Shown in pieces: positions 1 to 8,633 of a DNA stretch of 64,000 nucleotides; within the stretch, counting starts at the first letter, position 1; every line of letters starts with the position of its first letter. The stretch is from Betaproteobacteria bacterium (GTDB taxonomy: Bacteria; Pseudomonadota; Gammaproteobacteria; Burkholderiales; Rhodocyclaceae), in NCBI GenBank assembly GCA_016705475.1, contig JADIYD010000014.1, forward strand, positions 434,001 through 498,000, read 5' to 3'. The translations under genes were made by a program, and so were the position numbers. The notes beneath the pieces are model-generated. The model was not told the DNA's origin and did not search any database. It saw nothing but the letters and a program-made list of their open reading frames with translations.

Positions 1-504
1 GCTTCCGTTGTTGGCCGAGGACTGAGCTATTCTCGCCAGTATTTCGGTGACTCTGATTGCAACACTTGCGAGCGAGTGGTGCCCCTGACATCTTCCAAAC
101 CGTTTTTTCATGGTTCCCCCTTGAGACTGTTGCACAATATTCGGAATCAGCGATTGCGGATTGCTACCAACTACCGCCCTTGGCATGGAAGTTCCCACAG
201 GTGTCATACACTCGGTAGTTACAACGGACTCGCCTCCCTGCGCCCATTAGCGCCCAAGGAACCGATTGAGATCCGGGAGTTGGATGGTCATACCTGAAGA
301 GAGTTCGCACCTGCCCGCGTTTTTCCAGCGAGATTGTCATATTCACCTCTGTCCTGCGCAGTTTGGGAAGTTTGCGGCATGCTGCCACTTTGACCAACAG
401 GATCACTTCCCCATGAGCGACAGCATATTGTTGGGCTGCTGAGATAAATATCGGGTTTTGAGTTTCTGAACAAAGACCGGTAGTTGCTGTCCGTTTCATC
501 GGTG
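1..504. other. No recognisable gene
   Basis: Short open frames occur on both strands, but none has a convincing ribosome binding site, a familiar motif or a protein-like composition. The segment lies downstream of the lipoprotein gene that ends at 505. I see no hairpin with a T-tract strong enough to call a terminator. Confidence 0.4.
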
Positions 505-1116
505 CTACGGTTTAGCTTGAGCTACATCGACTATGCGCCAGCCGTCATCGAACAAAGACATCTTCGCAATATGAGGGGCTTTGGTGGTTGCTTTCCTGAA
601 AGGTCTGCTACACAGGCCATCCACGTCCAGTTGAGCGAAGGGTGTTGGCCCTGTCGAGACGAGGTCAAAGTGCACATCAGCCTTCGTCTTGTCGGCACTC
701 TGTTCGATGCCAGTGACCTCACCGAAGTCTATCTTGCACGCAACGACAGTGACCGTGTTTTTCTCGGCCCCTTTCTGGTCCTGTGCCTTGAACTTCGCCC
801 CGATTTCTGTCAGGGCAACATCATAAATCGGCCAAACTTGATATGGTTGATTGTACTTTGTCAGTTTTATTGCCCCCGCACTCTCAGCACGCTGATATAG
901 GGGCAATGTTCCCATGTCCTTAATCTGTACGCGCAACGGAAGGTCGATAGTTCGTTCGAGCGGGAATTTATTGCCTGCGGCAATCTTTGCTCGTGCCAGT
1001 TCCCTAGTGAGGTTCTTCGATGTAGATTCCGAGCAGCCAGTCGCCCCCAGTATGAGAAAGGCATAGGCCATAGCGAACGTCGCTGGGGTGACAATGAACT
1101 TCAGTACCTTTCGCAT
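505..1116 (-). CDS. Predicted lipoprotein, unknown function
   Basis: A 203-residue protein starting with a lipoprotein signal peptide: two basic residues, a hydrophobic stretch and a lipobox LGATGC with Cys28 as the lipidated residue. The mature part is soluble and moderately charged, with no family I recognise. The sequence AAGGAG lies about 9 bases before the ATG and supports this start. Lipidation and export to an envelope membrane follow from the signal; the function is unknown. It is the first of a run of minus-strand envelope or secreted proteins extending to about 8.2 kb. Confidence 0.7.
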   Translation of the reverse strand: MRKVLKFIVTPATFAMAYAFLILGATGCSESTSKNLTRELARAKIAAGNKFPLERTIDLPLRVQIKDMGTLPLYQRAESAGAIKLTKYNQPYQVWPIYDVALTEIGAKFKAQDQKGAEKNTVTVVACKIDFGEVTGIEQSADKTKADVHFDLVSTGPTPFAQLDVDGLCSRPFRKATTKAPHIAKMSLFDDGWRIVDVAQAKP

Positions 1117-1209
1117 GGTGGATTCTCCTTGAATGGTTGATGCGCTCCCTCGCGGGATCCTTGCGCTTGTTGTTTGCCGCCTCCGCGTGCTGTCATGGCA
1201 GTGCCGGTA

Positions 1210-1650
1210 TCAACGAACGAATCGAATCGGTGTTGTCACAAATCGCCCATCTTTCACGAAAACATTGGCTTCGCAGGCCCCCGACTTTCCTTGGGCGAAA
1301 TAGAACGCAAACCCTGGCTGGCCAGCTTTTGTGCTACCCGGCCTGGCGCCAATAGCCCCCCAATCATCCCCCGCTGTATCAGCCGATCGATACGAAAACC
1401 GGCGCTTTCCACCATCAAGGAAAGAAATCGTGACTGCCATCGTTCCTGCGCCATACTCGTTCTCTGCGGTGAACTTGCCACTGGCGGTGACTTGTTGAGC
1501 ATATGGCTGAAGTCCGCTAATAAGTTTTTGCAGGTATGCATCTTCTCGCGGTCCGCAAATTGAGTCCGCATTGGCTGCGCTCTCGGCGACAACGAGGACC
1601 AGCATCGCTACCGCCGGCCGCAAGATTTCCGCCATCAATCGAATTCCCAT
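1210..1650 (-). CDS. Predicted secreted protein, unknown function
   Basis: About 146 residues from the ATG at 1650. An N-terminal hydrophobic segment of roughly 25 residues ends in a signal-peptidase-like AESAANA site, so the mature protein probably sits in the periplasm. The start is uncertain. An in-frame TTG lies 21 bases upstream and another ATG 15 bases downstream. The GGGAGGGG tract just before the chosen ATG is close but purine-rich. Cysteines near the N-terminus of the mature part and near the C-terminus could form a disulfide. No family recognised. Confidence 0.55.
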   Translation of the reverse strand: MGIRLMAEILRPAVAMLVLVVAESAANADSICGPREDAYLQKLISGLQPYAQQVTASGKFTAENEYGAGTMAVTISFLDGGKRRFSYRSADTAGDDWGAIGARPGSTKAGQPGFAFYFAQGKSGACEANVFVKDGRFVTTPIRFVR

Positions 1651-1806
1651 AACCCCTCCCAAGTGTTTCAAAAATCCAACTCCTATGTAGCTCGCACCAG
1701 GCCGTTCGTGCGCTACCTCGTATAGTGGCTGCGATAAGCGATGTAAATCGCCTCATTATTGGCCGACCATGAAGTGATCATTTGTGCAATCCAGATACAC
1801 ACATAA

Positions 1807-1839
1807 CATAATTGATGCTTGGGTACAGGTTCGGATACA
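1807..1839 (+). promoter_or_regulatory. Conserved upstream element, copy 1
   Basis: A 33-base block about 70 bases before the regulator-like gene starting at 1911. It matches 8523-8555, upstream of the paralogous gene at 8634, at 31 of 33 positions, whereas the surrounding DNA has diverged. It could be a promoter (TTGATG, then GATACA about 16 bases later) or a regulator binding site. Confidence 0.5.
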
Positions 1840-1910
1840 ACGTCGGCACTAAAGCCCGGTAGAGGGAAAGTGATTAACCATATATCGATGTCCGTACCGG
1901 GGGGATGAAG

Positions 1911-2462
1911 ATGGACAAGAAACGGTTTTCTACTGAGGCATTACCATCCTGGATAGAACGTATCGCCGCTGCTGCGCGTGCGCAGGAAACTCGGGGGATT
2001 GCCGCGCTTGTCAAGCCAGGCGCCTTGATCGCCGCTGCTGCAGGTCGCATGGATTTGGTCGAGCGCTGGCTGCAGCTTGTCCCTGACGATTTGATTGAGC
2101 GAGATCCGCAGCTCCTGTACTGGTCCGGCGTAACTGTTCTCTTCAGACAACCGGCGGAGGCTCGACCACGCCTGGAGCGTGCGTTCGAGCAGTTTGCCTC
2201 GCGTTCAAAGACCACATGGATGTTGCTTGAATTCAGTCGGGTAATTGGGTCGGCCCACCCGACCCCTCGCAACAACTTCACCTGTGTCCAAAATGGTCCC
2301 CACTACTTTGTTTGGCGGGCACCACTTTCTCGCAACGTCACACTATTCGCCAGACGGCCTCAGAACGACGCTTACGAATATGCCGACGGCCGAATTGAAC
2401 CTTTATCAGTGCAATTCCAGCGTCAGATTGAGTTATTGGCGGCATTGATTGGTAAAGAGGGA
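1911..2462 (+). pseudogene. Gutted TPR/SARP-type regulator, paralog of the gene at 8634
   Basis: The first ~110 residues align closely with the intact regulator at 8634-10625; both contain an LVKP motif and an IERDPQLLYWSG motif. About 350 residues are then missing. A stretch of roughly 100 bases with IS-end-like sequence (TGTGTCCAAAATGGTCCCC near 2284) intervenes, and the frame then rejoins the paralog at the start of its DNA-binding domain (YADGRIEPLSVQFQRQIEL). Homology stops at about 2462, where an IS3-family transposase remnant begins. The ATG at 1911 is preferred because the two paralogs then share an N-terminus of identical length, and a GGGG tract lies about 7 bases upstream. The product would lack the TPR region and most of the winged helix, so it is unlikely to work. 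Confidence 0.8.
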
Positions 2463-3106
2463 ACTCTCCATGGGTGCATTGTCCCAGCAGTCTCCCTTGC
2501 GGCTCATGCTCTGACGGATTCCATGCCGGGCTAACAGCGCACGGTATTCTGTAGCCGAGTAAGTTGTTCCTTGGTCAGAGTGCAATATCGTTGGACCAGT
2601 ACCCCGCCGATCGATCGCCATACAGAGCGCCGCCATGGCCAACTTGAATCGAGACTACGACTCATGCTCCAGCCAACAACAGCACGCGAATACAAGTCCA
2701 GGATGGCAGCCAGATAGAGCCAGCCTTCGCGTGTTGGGATGTAGGTGATATCGCTGACCCAGCAGGCGTTGGCCCGATCCGATTGAAATTCCCGCTTGAG
2801 TAAGTTCGGCGAGGCATCCCGAGTGTTTCTGGAGTCGGTGGTGACCCGGAATCGACGAATAGCCTTGGGCATAATCTGCGCTTGGCTCATCAGTTTGGCC
2901 ACCATGTTTCGGCTACACGCTGTGCCCTGCGCGCGCAGTTCAGCATGGACTCGCGGGGCACCATAGGTCTCACGGCTAGAGGTATGGATTTCCCGAATTC
3001 GCGATATCAGCGCCTCTTGGCGTTTGCTGCGTGCACTTTGGGGCCGATTGTGAGCAGCGTAGTAGCCGCTGGCTGAAATCTGGAGCGCTTGGCACAACAT
3101 CCGCAC
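2462..3106 (-). pseudogene. IS3-family transposase OrfB, frameshifted and 3'-truncated
   Basis: DDE integrase-type transposase. Visible family landmarks are ALQISASGYYA near the N-terminus, the HTH_21-like region with YGAPRVHAELR, and ACWVSDITYIPTREGWLYLA with the first catalytic Asp. The second part (HSDQGTTYSATEYRALL, CWDNAPMES), with the second Asp and the catalytic Glu, reads in another frame after a shift near 2650. The protein ends just past the Glu, at the junction with the regulator pseudogene. The native N-terminus is also lost by deletion. Confidence 0.8.
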
Positions 3107-3107
3107 C

Positions 3108-3347
3108 CCATATCAGCTTGGCATTCTCACGCCGAAGCCGTCCAAGGTCGTCTTCAGTAACAGCCATTCGCTTCGGTGCGCCGATACGCTCCTCTGCCTC
3201 AAATTCCAAGCGCCAATTCCGCAACTGGTTCACACGGATGCCAAGCTCACGTGCTATCTGCGCTTTGGGCCGTTCGCCAAGGGCCGCCAACTTCACGGCC
3301 TCAAGCTTGAACTCCCGGCTATACCTCTTGTATTCCTTGCGTTCCAT
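3108..3347 (-). pseudogene. IS3-family transposase OrfA, 3'-truncated
   Basis: The N-terminal ~80 residues form the typical OrfA helix-turn-helix: RYSREFKLEAVKL, then the recognition helix region IARELGIRVNQLRNW, then a leucine-zipper-like LGRLRRENAKL. The usual continuation is missing because a deletion joins OrfA directly to the middle of OrfB near 3108. OrfA would normally bind the element ends and form the OrfAB transposase by frameshifting, which is impossible here. Confidence 0.8.
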
Positions 3348-3458
3348 CGGATACCCCTTCCAGAGCTAGTATGCCCTTTCCAGTGTGTCCACCAAACGTG
3401 GGGAAGATCACTGCTATCCCAGAATTCAGAGGTGAGTCTCTCACCTTCTTTCAGACTC

Positions 3459-4262
3459 TCACCTTAGCTTGCCTCCACATTCGGCGCAGAAAGTATTTTC
3501 CAAATTTACCGTGGCTCCACAGTTGGAACACTTTGCAGGCCCTGAATATACTTCAACCGATGCGCTGCCGGATGTTGCCACCAAGGGAGCAATTTTAGCA
3601 GCGGCACGCTCACCCATATCTCTTGCTTGAGCTGCAAAGTCGTCTGCCCGCTTTCGAGTGCGCTCCGCAACTACCGAAAGTTCTTCCCCGGCACGGTCAA
3701 GGGCCGCCTTGACGCTGGTAGGGCACCCAGCGGCAACATCAAGGATGCGCGGCTTTTCTTGGCCCAAGACAAGCATCTCGATTATGGCAACAATACGTTC
3801 CCCCGCTTGCTCGTCGATACTCTGGCCTTCGATAATGGAACGCTTGAATTTGAGCTCACCTCGACCAGTGCCTGAGTTAAGGTAGCGAACATATAACTCT
3901 TTATTTAAAAAGTAATAAGCCAATCCAATCACAGCAGCAATTAACTGTCCAATTACTGGTATAAAAACAAGAATAACCCCAATAATGATGGCAATGATTA
4001 ATGCTTTTTTCCACGGCTTTATATAACCGAAGCCCGCAGCAGCGACTTGTGAAATGGGAGTTACTGTACGCTCAAACCCTGCAAGGGAACCCTGTTCATG
4101 GCGAATACTCTTTGCGTCGACGATAAATGTCGTCGTTGGATCGACGCCTAAGAGCGAAAGGATAAACGAAAGCAGGCCAGCTTCCCGTCCATGAATATGA
4201 ACAAATTCACCATTCTGCCCAGCAGTCTCCGAAACCTTCCACTTCTTGATAACCAAAGCCAT
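3459..4262 (-). CDS. Membrane protein with C-terminal zinc ribbon
   Basis: 267 residues from the ATG at 4262, which has GGAG 6 bases upstream; an in-frame ATG further upstream lacks one. The N-terminal ~80 residues form a soluble region. A long hydrophobic segment at about 87-119, probably two membrane passes, is followed by an Ala-rich, charged helical stretch and a zinc ribbon at the very end (Cys245, Cys248, Cys259, Cys262). Zinc-ribbon membrane proteins of this size are common and mostly uncharacterised. It is the last of three minus-strand genes (with 4524 and 5142), two of which carry zinc ribbons. Function unknown. Confidence 0.7.
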   Translation of the reverse strand: MALVIKKWKVSETAGQNGEFVHIHGREAGLLSFILSLLGVDPTTTFIVDAKSIRHEQGSLAGFERTVTPISQVAAAGFGYIKPWKKALIIAIIIGVILVFIPVIGQLIAAVIGLAYYFLNKELYVRYLNSGTGRGELKFKRSIIEGQSIDEQAGERIVAIIEMLVLGQEKPRILDVAAGCPTSVKAALDRAGEELSVVAERTRKRADDFAAQARDMGERAAAKIAPLVATSGSASVEVYSGPAKCSNCGATVNLENTFCAECGGKLR

Positions 4263-4523
4263 AATAAACTCCATCAAATTGATTTATAGATGTAACGCCC
4301 ATTCATTTTGTATGCCAATGATATGTACTACAGGGTTCGCAAATTAATGCCAATCGAAAACTGAAGAGGGATGCTATTGATTACGATTGTCTATTTGACA
4401 CGATTAAATAACAACGCCCATGAGCAATAGCGTAAATACTCGCAACAGACGACAGTCCATTTAATCCACTTAGTTTTTCAATTCGCTAGCGCCGGAATGC
4501 GAAGAAATAATCAAGAGCCGTTC
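4263..4523. other. AT-rich intergenic segment
   Basis: About 260 bases noticeably richer in A and T than the neighbours, between two minus-strand genes. It probably carries the promoter of the zinc-ribbon gene ending at 3459. No gene seen. Confidence 0.3.
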
Positions 4524-5117
4524 TCAAGCAACCATGAAGTGGCACTTGGCCGTCTTCGTGTTCTTACCGTCGAAAATTGTGGTCACAAGGGTATAGCGTC
4601 CCTTGGGGAGGTCCGTTGGCAAATTCAGCTTGGCTGTGGAGGTATGAGTTCCCTGTGCCCGCACGACTTCGCGTCGGCCAAGGTCATATGTTTCCTGACC
4701 AGCGACAAGTGTTCTCGTCTCAGTGAGTTTGACCTCCTGTGCATTGTTTGTCTGAAGCGTTGTGTATTGCACTGAAGCATTGACACTCCCCCCTGGCGAG
4801 ACGGTCTGCGGCGCCACTGTTGCGCTTTCCACTTCCAGCCGGTCAACCCGTTGGTCATAGTTATATTTTTTCGCGGCCTCGGCGCGTGTAGCGTTTTGCT
4901 TGTCCAGGAAATTCCCAATAAGGCCACCAGCAATTGCACCGAGCGCAACGCCAATCAGGGCGCCTTGTCCCTTGTTTTTGCTTACCGCAGCACCAAGCAC
5001 CCCGCCCGTCACACCTCCAATCGCCGCGCCCTGCTCGGTCTGCGACATGTTTGCGCAACCTTGAATCTGTGCGATTGCAATAAGAACGGCTAGCGCAGTT
5101 GTTATGGACTTTTTCAT
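4524..5117 (-). CDS. Glycine-zipper lipoprotein
   Basis: 197 residues with a lipoprotein signal (lipobox IQGC, Cys21) followed by a glycine-zipper segment at about 33-72 made of repeated Gly/Ala helices such as GGVTGGVLGAAV and GALIGVALGAIAGGLIG. Glycine zippers of this kind occur in outer-membrane lipoproteins and can oligomerise in membranes. The C-terminal ~100 residues look like a beta-rich domain. AAGGA precedes the ATG by about 8 bases. The gene lies 24 bases downstream of the zinc-ribbon/BON gene on the same strand, so the two are probably co-transcribed. Confidence 0.75.
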   Translation of the reverse strand: MKKSITTALAVLIAIAQIQGCANMSQTEQGAAIGGVTGGVLGAAVSKNKGQGALIGVALGAIAGGLIGNFLDKQNATRAEAAKKYNYDQRVDRLEVESATVAPQTVSPGGSVNASVQYTTLQTNNAQEVKLTETRTLVAGQETYDLGRREVVRAQGTHTSTAKLNLPTDLPKGRYTLVTTIFDGKNTKTAKCHFMVA

Positions 5118-5141
5118 GATTCGATCCTTCTATATGTCCGA

Positions 5142-6311
5142 TTACTCGACGACGAATATCCTGTCCTTCGTTGCCCCAACTCCCCGGAACTGGCGGGTGA
5201 TCTGGAACGCACGGCTTTTTTCTGCAGTGTTGGTTGCCGAGCCCTTTAGCGTGACGGAGAAATCGTCGCTGACTTGAGCTGTCACGCCGCCTACGCCACT
5301 GTTGCGGAGGGCGCGATTGATATCGCCTTCCAATTTGGCGGGGTCTGGTGTGGGCGCCGAGGGTGGTGTCAAGGCAACGCGCGGTGGGGCGCTGACGGCC
5401 TTGGCCGGAGCGGCCACCTGCAACTCTGCATCATTGACTCGCTCAACTCCAGGTATTGACAAGGCGAGTCGTACGACTTCCTCCTTCTGTTTCTTGCTTG
5501 AGACGATGCCGTTCACGTTGACGCTGCCTTCGGTGTCGACGCTTCCGTCAATGTCGGCGAACCCAGCACGCTGCAAGCGCTCGTCTAGTTCATCCTGAAT
5601 TCTTGCCACATCGACCTTCGGCGCTATTTCGACTCCAGATGGCGCGACAGGCTGAGAAGGGGAGGACGAAGGCGCCGATTCGGCAATCGAAGGTTTTGTG
5701 GCTGGTGGGGGCCCTGGAAGCAATGTTGCAGGGTGAGGGGCGTTTTCAACAGTATCTGGTTGCTTGCGTTCTGCGCGGTTGCCCGACCAGTACACATACC
5801 CACCCGCTCCAGCTGCAGCTACTGCGATTGCCCCCACGAGTCCAATAACTAGCCCCTTGGAGGAAGCCTTCCCTTCACGACGGGTTGTTTTGGCCGATAT
5901 CGGTTCTGCAGTACAGGACGAATCAGCTAGAGTTTTCTCACCAGATTCAGGAATTTTTGGCGGCGTAGTTTCTGATTGGACATCCGCAGTTAGTCTTACG
6001 GCTTCGGGCTTGGGCGGTACCATCCTCTCAGGTGAAGAAACCGTAACAACAGGCTCAACCGCGATGACTGATTGTGGAGGACTGTCGTTGATATCTGTCT
6101 TGGCAGCGAACTGCGATGCCGGTGTCTCGATACCTTTAAAGCGATAACCATCTTTTATGCAAAATTTCGCGCCAATTGGATTTTCTGCGCCACACTGGGG
6201 GCACTGCTTGATAGATTTTGCTAATTCGATTGGTGCTTGGATGCTAGCTCCGCATTTCGGGCAAAATTTTGGTGTCCCGCTTAATTCGGTCAAACAATTA
6301 TTACAGATCAC
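5142..6311 (-). CDS. Zinc-ribbon, transmembrane, double-BON domain protein
   Basis: 389 residues. Two N-terminal zinc-binding knuckle pairs (Cys3/6/17/20, then Cys37/40 with Cys51) are followed by a disordered Pro/Ser/Thr linker, one transmembrane helix at about 153-175, another Pro-rich linker, and two BON-like domains at roughly 235-300 and 325-389. BON domains are small periplasmic modules thought to bind phospholipid or peptidoglycan. The predicted topology puts the zinc ribbons in the cytoplasm and the BON pair outside. The start is a GTG with GAGGA about 10 bases upstream. It heads a probable operon with the glycine-zipper lipoprotein. No defined function. Confidence 0.7.
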   Translation of the reverse strand: MICNNCLTELSGTPKFCPKCGASIQAPIELAKSIKQCPQCGAENPIGAKFCIKDGYRFKGIETPASQFAAKTDINDSPPQSVIAVEPVVTVSSPERMVPPKPEAVRLTADVQSETTPPKIPESGEKTLADSSCTAEPISAKTTRREGKASSKGLVIGLVGAIAVAAAGAGGYVYWSGNRAERKQPDTVENAPHPATLLPGPPPATKPSIAESAPSSSPSQPVAPSGVEIAPKVDVARIQDELDERLQRAGFADIDGSVDTEGSVNVNGIVSSKKQKEEVVRLALSIPGVERVNDAELQVAAPAKAVSAPPRVALTPPSAPTPDPAKLEGDINRALRNSGVGGVTAQVSDDFSVTLKGSATNTAEKSRAFQITRQFRGVGATKDRIFVVE

Positions 6312-6458
6312 GTTGCTAATTCCTCAATTAACGACAATTGGCTGATTGATGGCGATCAAGCGAATGCAAGGCCCAGTGTTCTACACAAAACACACCTTCA
6401 GCGTGGGGCAAAAAGCGGTTATGTCCAGACATGGGAAGGTAGAATGGCGGCCCTTTAA

Positions 6459-6977
6459 TTAATCTCCCATTAATACCATCTCGACCATTAAATTTGGCGT
6501 AGAAATACCGTCGCACCCATCAACGCATTGAAAGACAGAGTAGCTATAAACGCCAAACGGCGCCAAGTGTTTGCCTGCTCTTTTAAAATCCGCCAAATAT
6601 TTCTTTGAGATTCGTATTGTGTTTTTGTCAGCCCTATTGCGTTCGATTACTTCAAATTTCGCGCCTGAAAATGGGCCTGAAGAAGTTGAGCACTCAATAC
6701 GCTCTTTTGGATTCGAAATAAAGATACATGTCGCCGATGTAACGAGTTCGGGTTTGCGATCGAAACTCCCACTCATTTCCTTGTGTATATACAGTTGCGA
6801 CTTAATCGAGCCCTTTCCATCTCCGTCATTGTCGTTCCGTTCTGCCTTCTTCGAACGCATTACCACATAATTGCCCTCGGGGTTTTCGTAAACCCAAACT
6901 CTGGGCATGCCACTGCTGGCAACAGCGAGCATTGGCGTTGCAGTCAAGATCATCAAGAGGATGTTCCATTTTTTCAT
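6459..6977 (-). CDS. Predicted secreted protein, unknown function
   Basis: 172 residues from the ATG at 6977. A cleavable signal peptide (MKKWNILLMILTATPMLAVA) precedes a mature protein with several cysteines, including a CVDGC pair near the C-terminus that could be oxidised in the periplasm. No family recognised. Composition and placement match the other envelope proteins here. GGAAAA about 8 bases upstream is a modest ribosome binding site. The segment 6978-7259 on its upstream side holds nothing I can support. Confidence 0.6.
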   Translation of the reverse strand: MKKWNILLMILTATPMLAVASSGMPRVWVYENPEGNYVVMRSKKAERNDNDGDGKGSIKSQLYIHKEMSGSFDRKPELVTSATCIFISNPKERIECSTSSGPFSGAKFEVIERNRADKNTIRISKKYLADFKRAGKHLAPFGVYSYSVFQCVDGCDGISTPNLMVEMVLMGD

Positions 6978-7259
6978 GATTAGATTTTCCATAGCAGATC
7001 AAAATGTTTAGAACACCACGCGCCAGCCATCATCAAATAGCGCCATTTTTCATGGTATCGGATACACGATTAAGAACAACACAGCCGTTTCTATCGATTC
7101 TGCGTTGTGTCAGAGTTTTTCGCCTATTAATATCATTGATACCGGCGGCTCTTATTGGATGGCGGCAGACAGTCATTTGGGCAGTTTTTGTAATTCTCTC
7201 CGACATCAGCATTGCATTTCTTGTCGTCATTACAGAATGAACTCCCCTTGAGAGAGATG

Positions 7260-7643
7260 TCAAACAGATGCTTTCCTCCCTTCGCAAAAACTCACATAGT
7301 CAGCATCAGCGAAATTAGGAGCCTTAACATCAAAAAAATATTTTCCATGCGTATCGTCGGCTGCACTTGGTTTATTAAAACCAAACCGCACAGCCTCCTT
7401 TTTCATGAAATTAATAATCACACCACAAACGTCAGTTGTAGACGGATCGCGCAACTTTCCGCTTGAATAAGGAACAGGTTCATACGGAAATTGTGCTCCT
7501 TCTTGAATTGCCAGAATGCCCTGCTTGTATTGCAAATGAAAGATATATGACCACTCATCACTGGTAACCATCGCGTTAAGCTTATCAATGGGGACGACCA
7601 TGAAAAATGACAGCAGTAATATCGCTTTAATTGTCTTAATCAT
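7260..7643 (-). CDS. Small predicted secreted protein
   Basis: 127 residues from the ATG at 7643, preceded by AGAGAG. An upstream in-frame start at 7688 would add a poorly hydrophobic tail, so the shorter form is preferred. A signal peptide of about 24 residues ends near KLNA. The mature part has two well-separated cysteines. Unrecognised. The DNA is AT-richer than the metabolic block further right, which fits acquired or fast-evolving sequence. Confidence 0.55.
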   Translation of the reverse strand: MIKTIKAILLLSFFMVVPIDKLNAMVTSDEWSYIFHLQYKQGILAIQEGAQFPYEPVPYSSGKLRDPSTTDVCGVIINFMKKEAVRFGFNKPSAADDTHGKYFFDVKAPNFADADYVSFCEGRKASV

Positions 7644-7789
7644 GGCTCTCTTTCTGTTAGTAATTTTGGTGCAAAAGTCCTTAACCATGGAAATCCTACA
7701 TAAGCAAATGTCATCATAAAATCTGGAGATAATTGACCTCTGCTATGCTATAAGCATAGTTAATAGGGGCGTTTGCATGCTTAGATATG

Positions 7790-8248
7790 TTATTTGGCAA
7801 CGTAACGTTGTCCATTCCAACGATACAAATGCCGCACCGTGTGTCTTTGCGGTTCATAGCTCTCCTGCCAAATAACGACGTTGGCAAACCCGTTTGTGCG
7901 TGTGCTGGCAACCTCCATTCCGCCGACGGCAACTTCCAGCAACTTCTTCCAGCCATTGCCAACAAACATGAAAAGGCCATCGGCGCAACCGCCGCTGCCG
8001 CAAGCTTCGTTGTGCACCAAATATTCAACGATACCGTCCCCATTCAAATCGATTGGGCTGAGTGTGTACTCGCCCGAAGCCCCCTGAACCTTGCACGTTT
8101 TCTTGCAGGGATGCTGTTTCAAGATGGGGGAGATTTCTTCGATGCGATAGGCCTCGTCGGCAAGCAAGGGCGCGCTCAATATGAGTAATCCAATACCAGC
8201 GACGCAGGGAGTGACCCACTGTCTGAAAGGCACAATATTGGTGTTCAT
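7790..8248 (-). CDS. Secreted protein with a calcium-loop-like motif
   Basis: 152 residues starting at the ATG with GGAG upstream. A signal peptide ends in a PLLA-DEA region. The mature protein contains DLNGDGIVEYLVHN, which resembles the Ca-binding loops of FG-GAP/VCBS-type repeats, and paired cysteines (HPCKKTCK and EACGSGGCADG). The family is often annotated only as hypothetical. Probable periplasmic or outer-surface location; function unknown. Confidence 0.6.
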   Translation of the reverse strand: MNTNIVPFRQWVTPCVAGIGLLILSAPLLADEAYRIEEISPILKQHPCKKTCKVQGASGEYTLSPIDLNGDGIVEYLVHNEACGSGGCADGLFMFVGNGWKKLLEVAVGGMEVASTRTNGFANVVIWQESYEPQRHTVRHLYRWNGQRYVAK

Positions 8249-8522
8249 AAACACTCCTCACCTTTGAAAGAATTCTTGAAAAAGTAACAAGACGCGGAAC
8301 ATGCAGCGCCGACTCCATGCCACCCCGTAGTACCGAACCCGATCACACCTGCATGATGATTTTGAGAACGTGATGCATAGCCGTTTCCCCCCTTGCTTAC
8401 TGACCAAGTAATGACAATCCATTGTTATGACTCTTGCCTGATCGGCTGCTCTGTCAAGACTGCAACTTGCATGCACATTAAATATCAGAAAATTCTCAGC
8501 ACCATTTGCTTTACGCCTGTAA

Positions 8523-8555
8523 CATAATTCATGCATGGGTACAGGTTCGGATACA
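8523..8555 (+). promoter_or_regulatory. Conserved upstream element, copy 2
   Basis: Matches 1807-1839 at 31 of 33 bases and lies about 79 bases before the start of the intact regulator gene. Conservation of this block and its distance in both paralogs suggests the promoter or an autoregulatory site. Confidence 0.5.
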
Positions 8556-8633
8556 CCATTGTTTTTAACTGTCAGCCAAGCGTAGAGACCCTGTTACGAA
8601 ATTCGGGCGGGGATGCCCGTGAGGGGAATGGGC

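Larger units (their letters stand above)
2462..3405 (-). mobile_element. IS3-family insertion sequence, degraded
   Basis: Contains the orfA and orfB parts of an IS3-type transposase, reading toward lower coordinates. The upstream end is probably near 3405, where the reverse strand reads TGATCTTCCCCACGTTTGG, a plausible terminal repeat. The other terminus is absent because orfB stops abruptly against the regulator pseudogene at about 2462. The orfA-orfB junction is deleted and orfB carries a frameshift near 2650, so the element is dead. Confidence 0.8.

Noticed and set aside
7004..7287. Short frames on both strands between two secreted-protein genes
   Set aside because: Neither has a ribosome site or a recognisable feature, and the two overlap each other.
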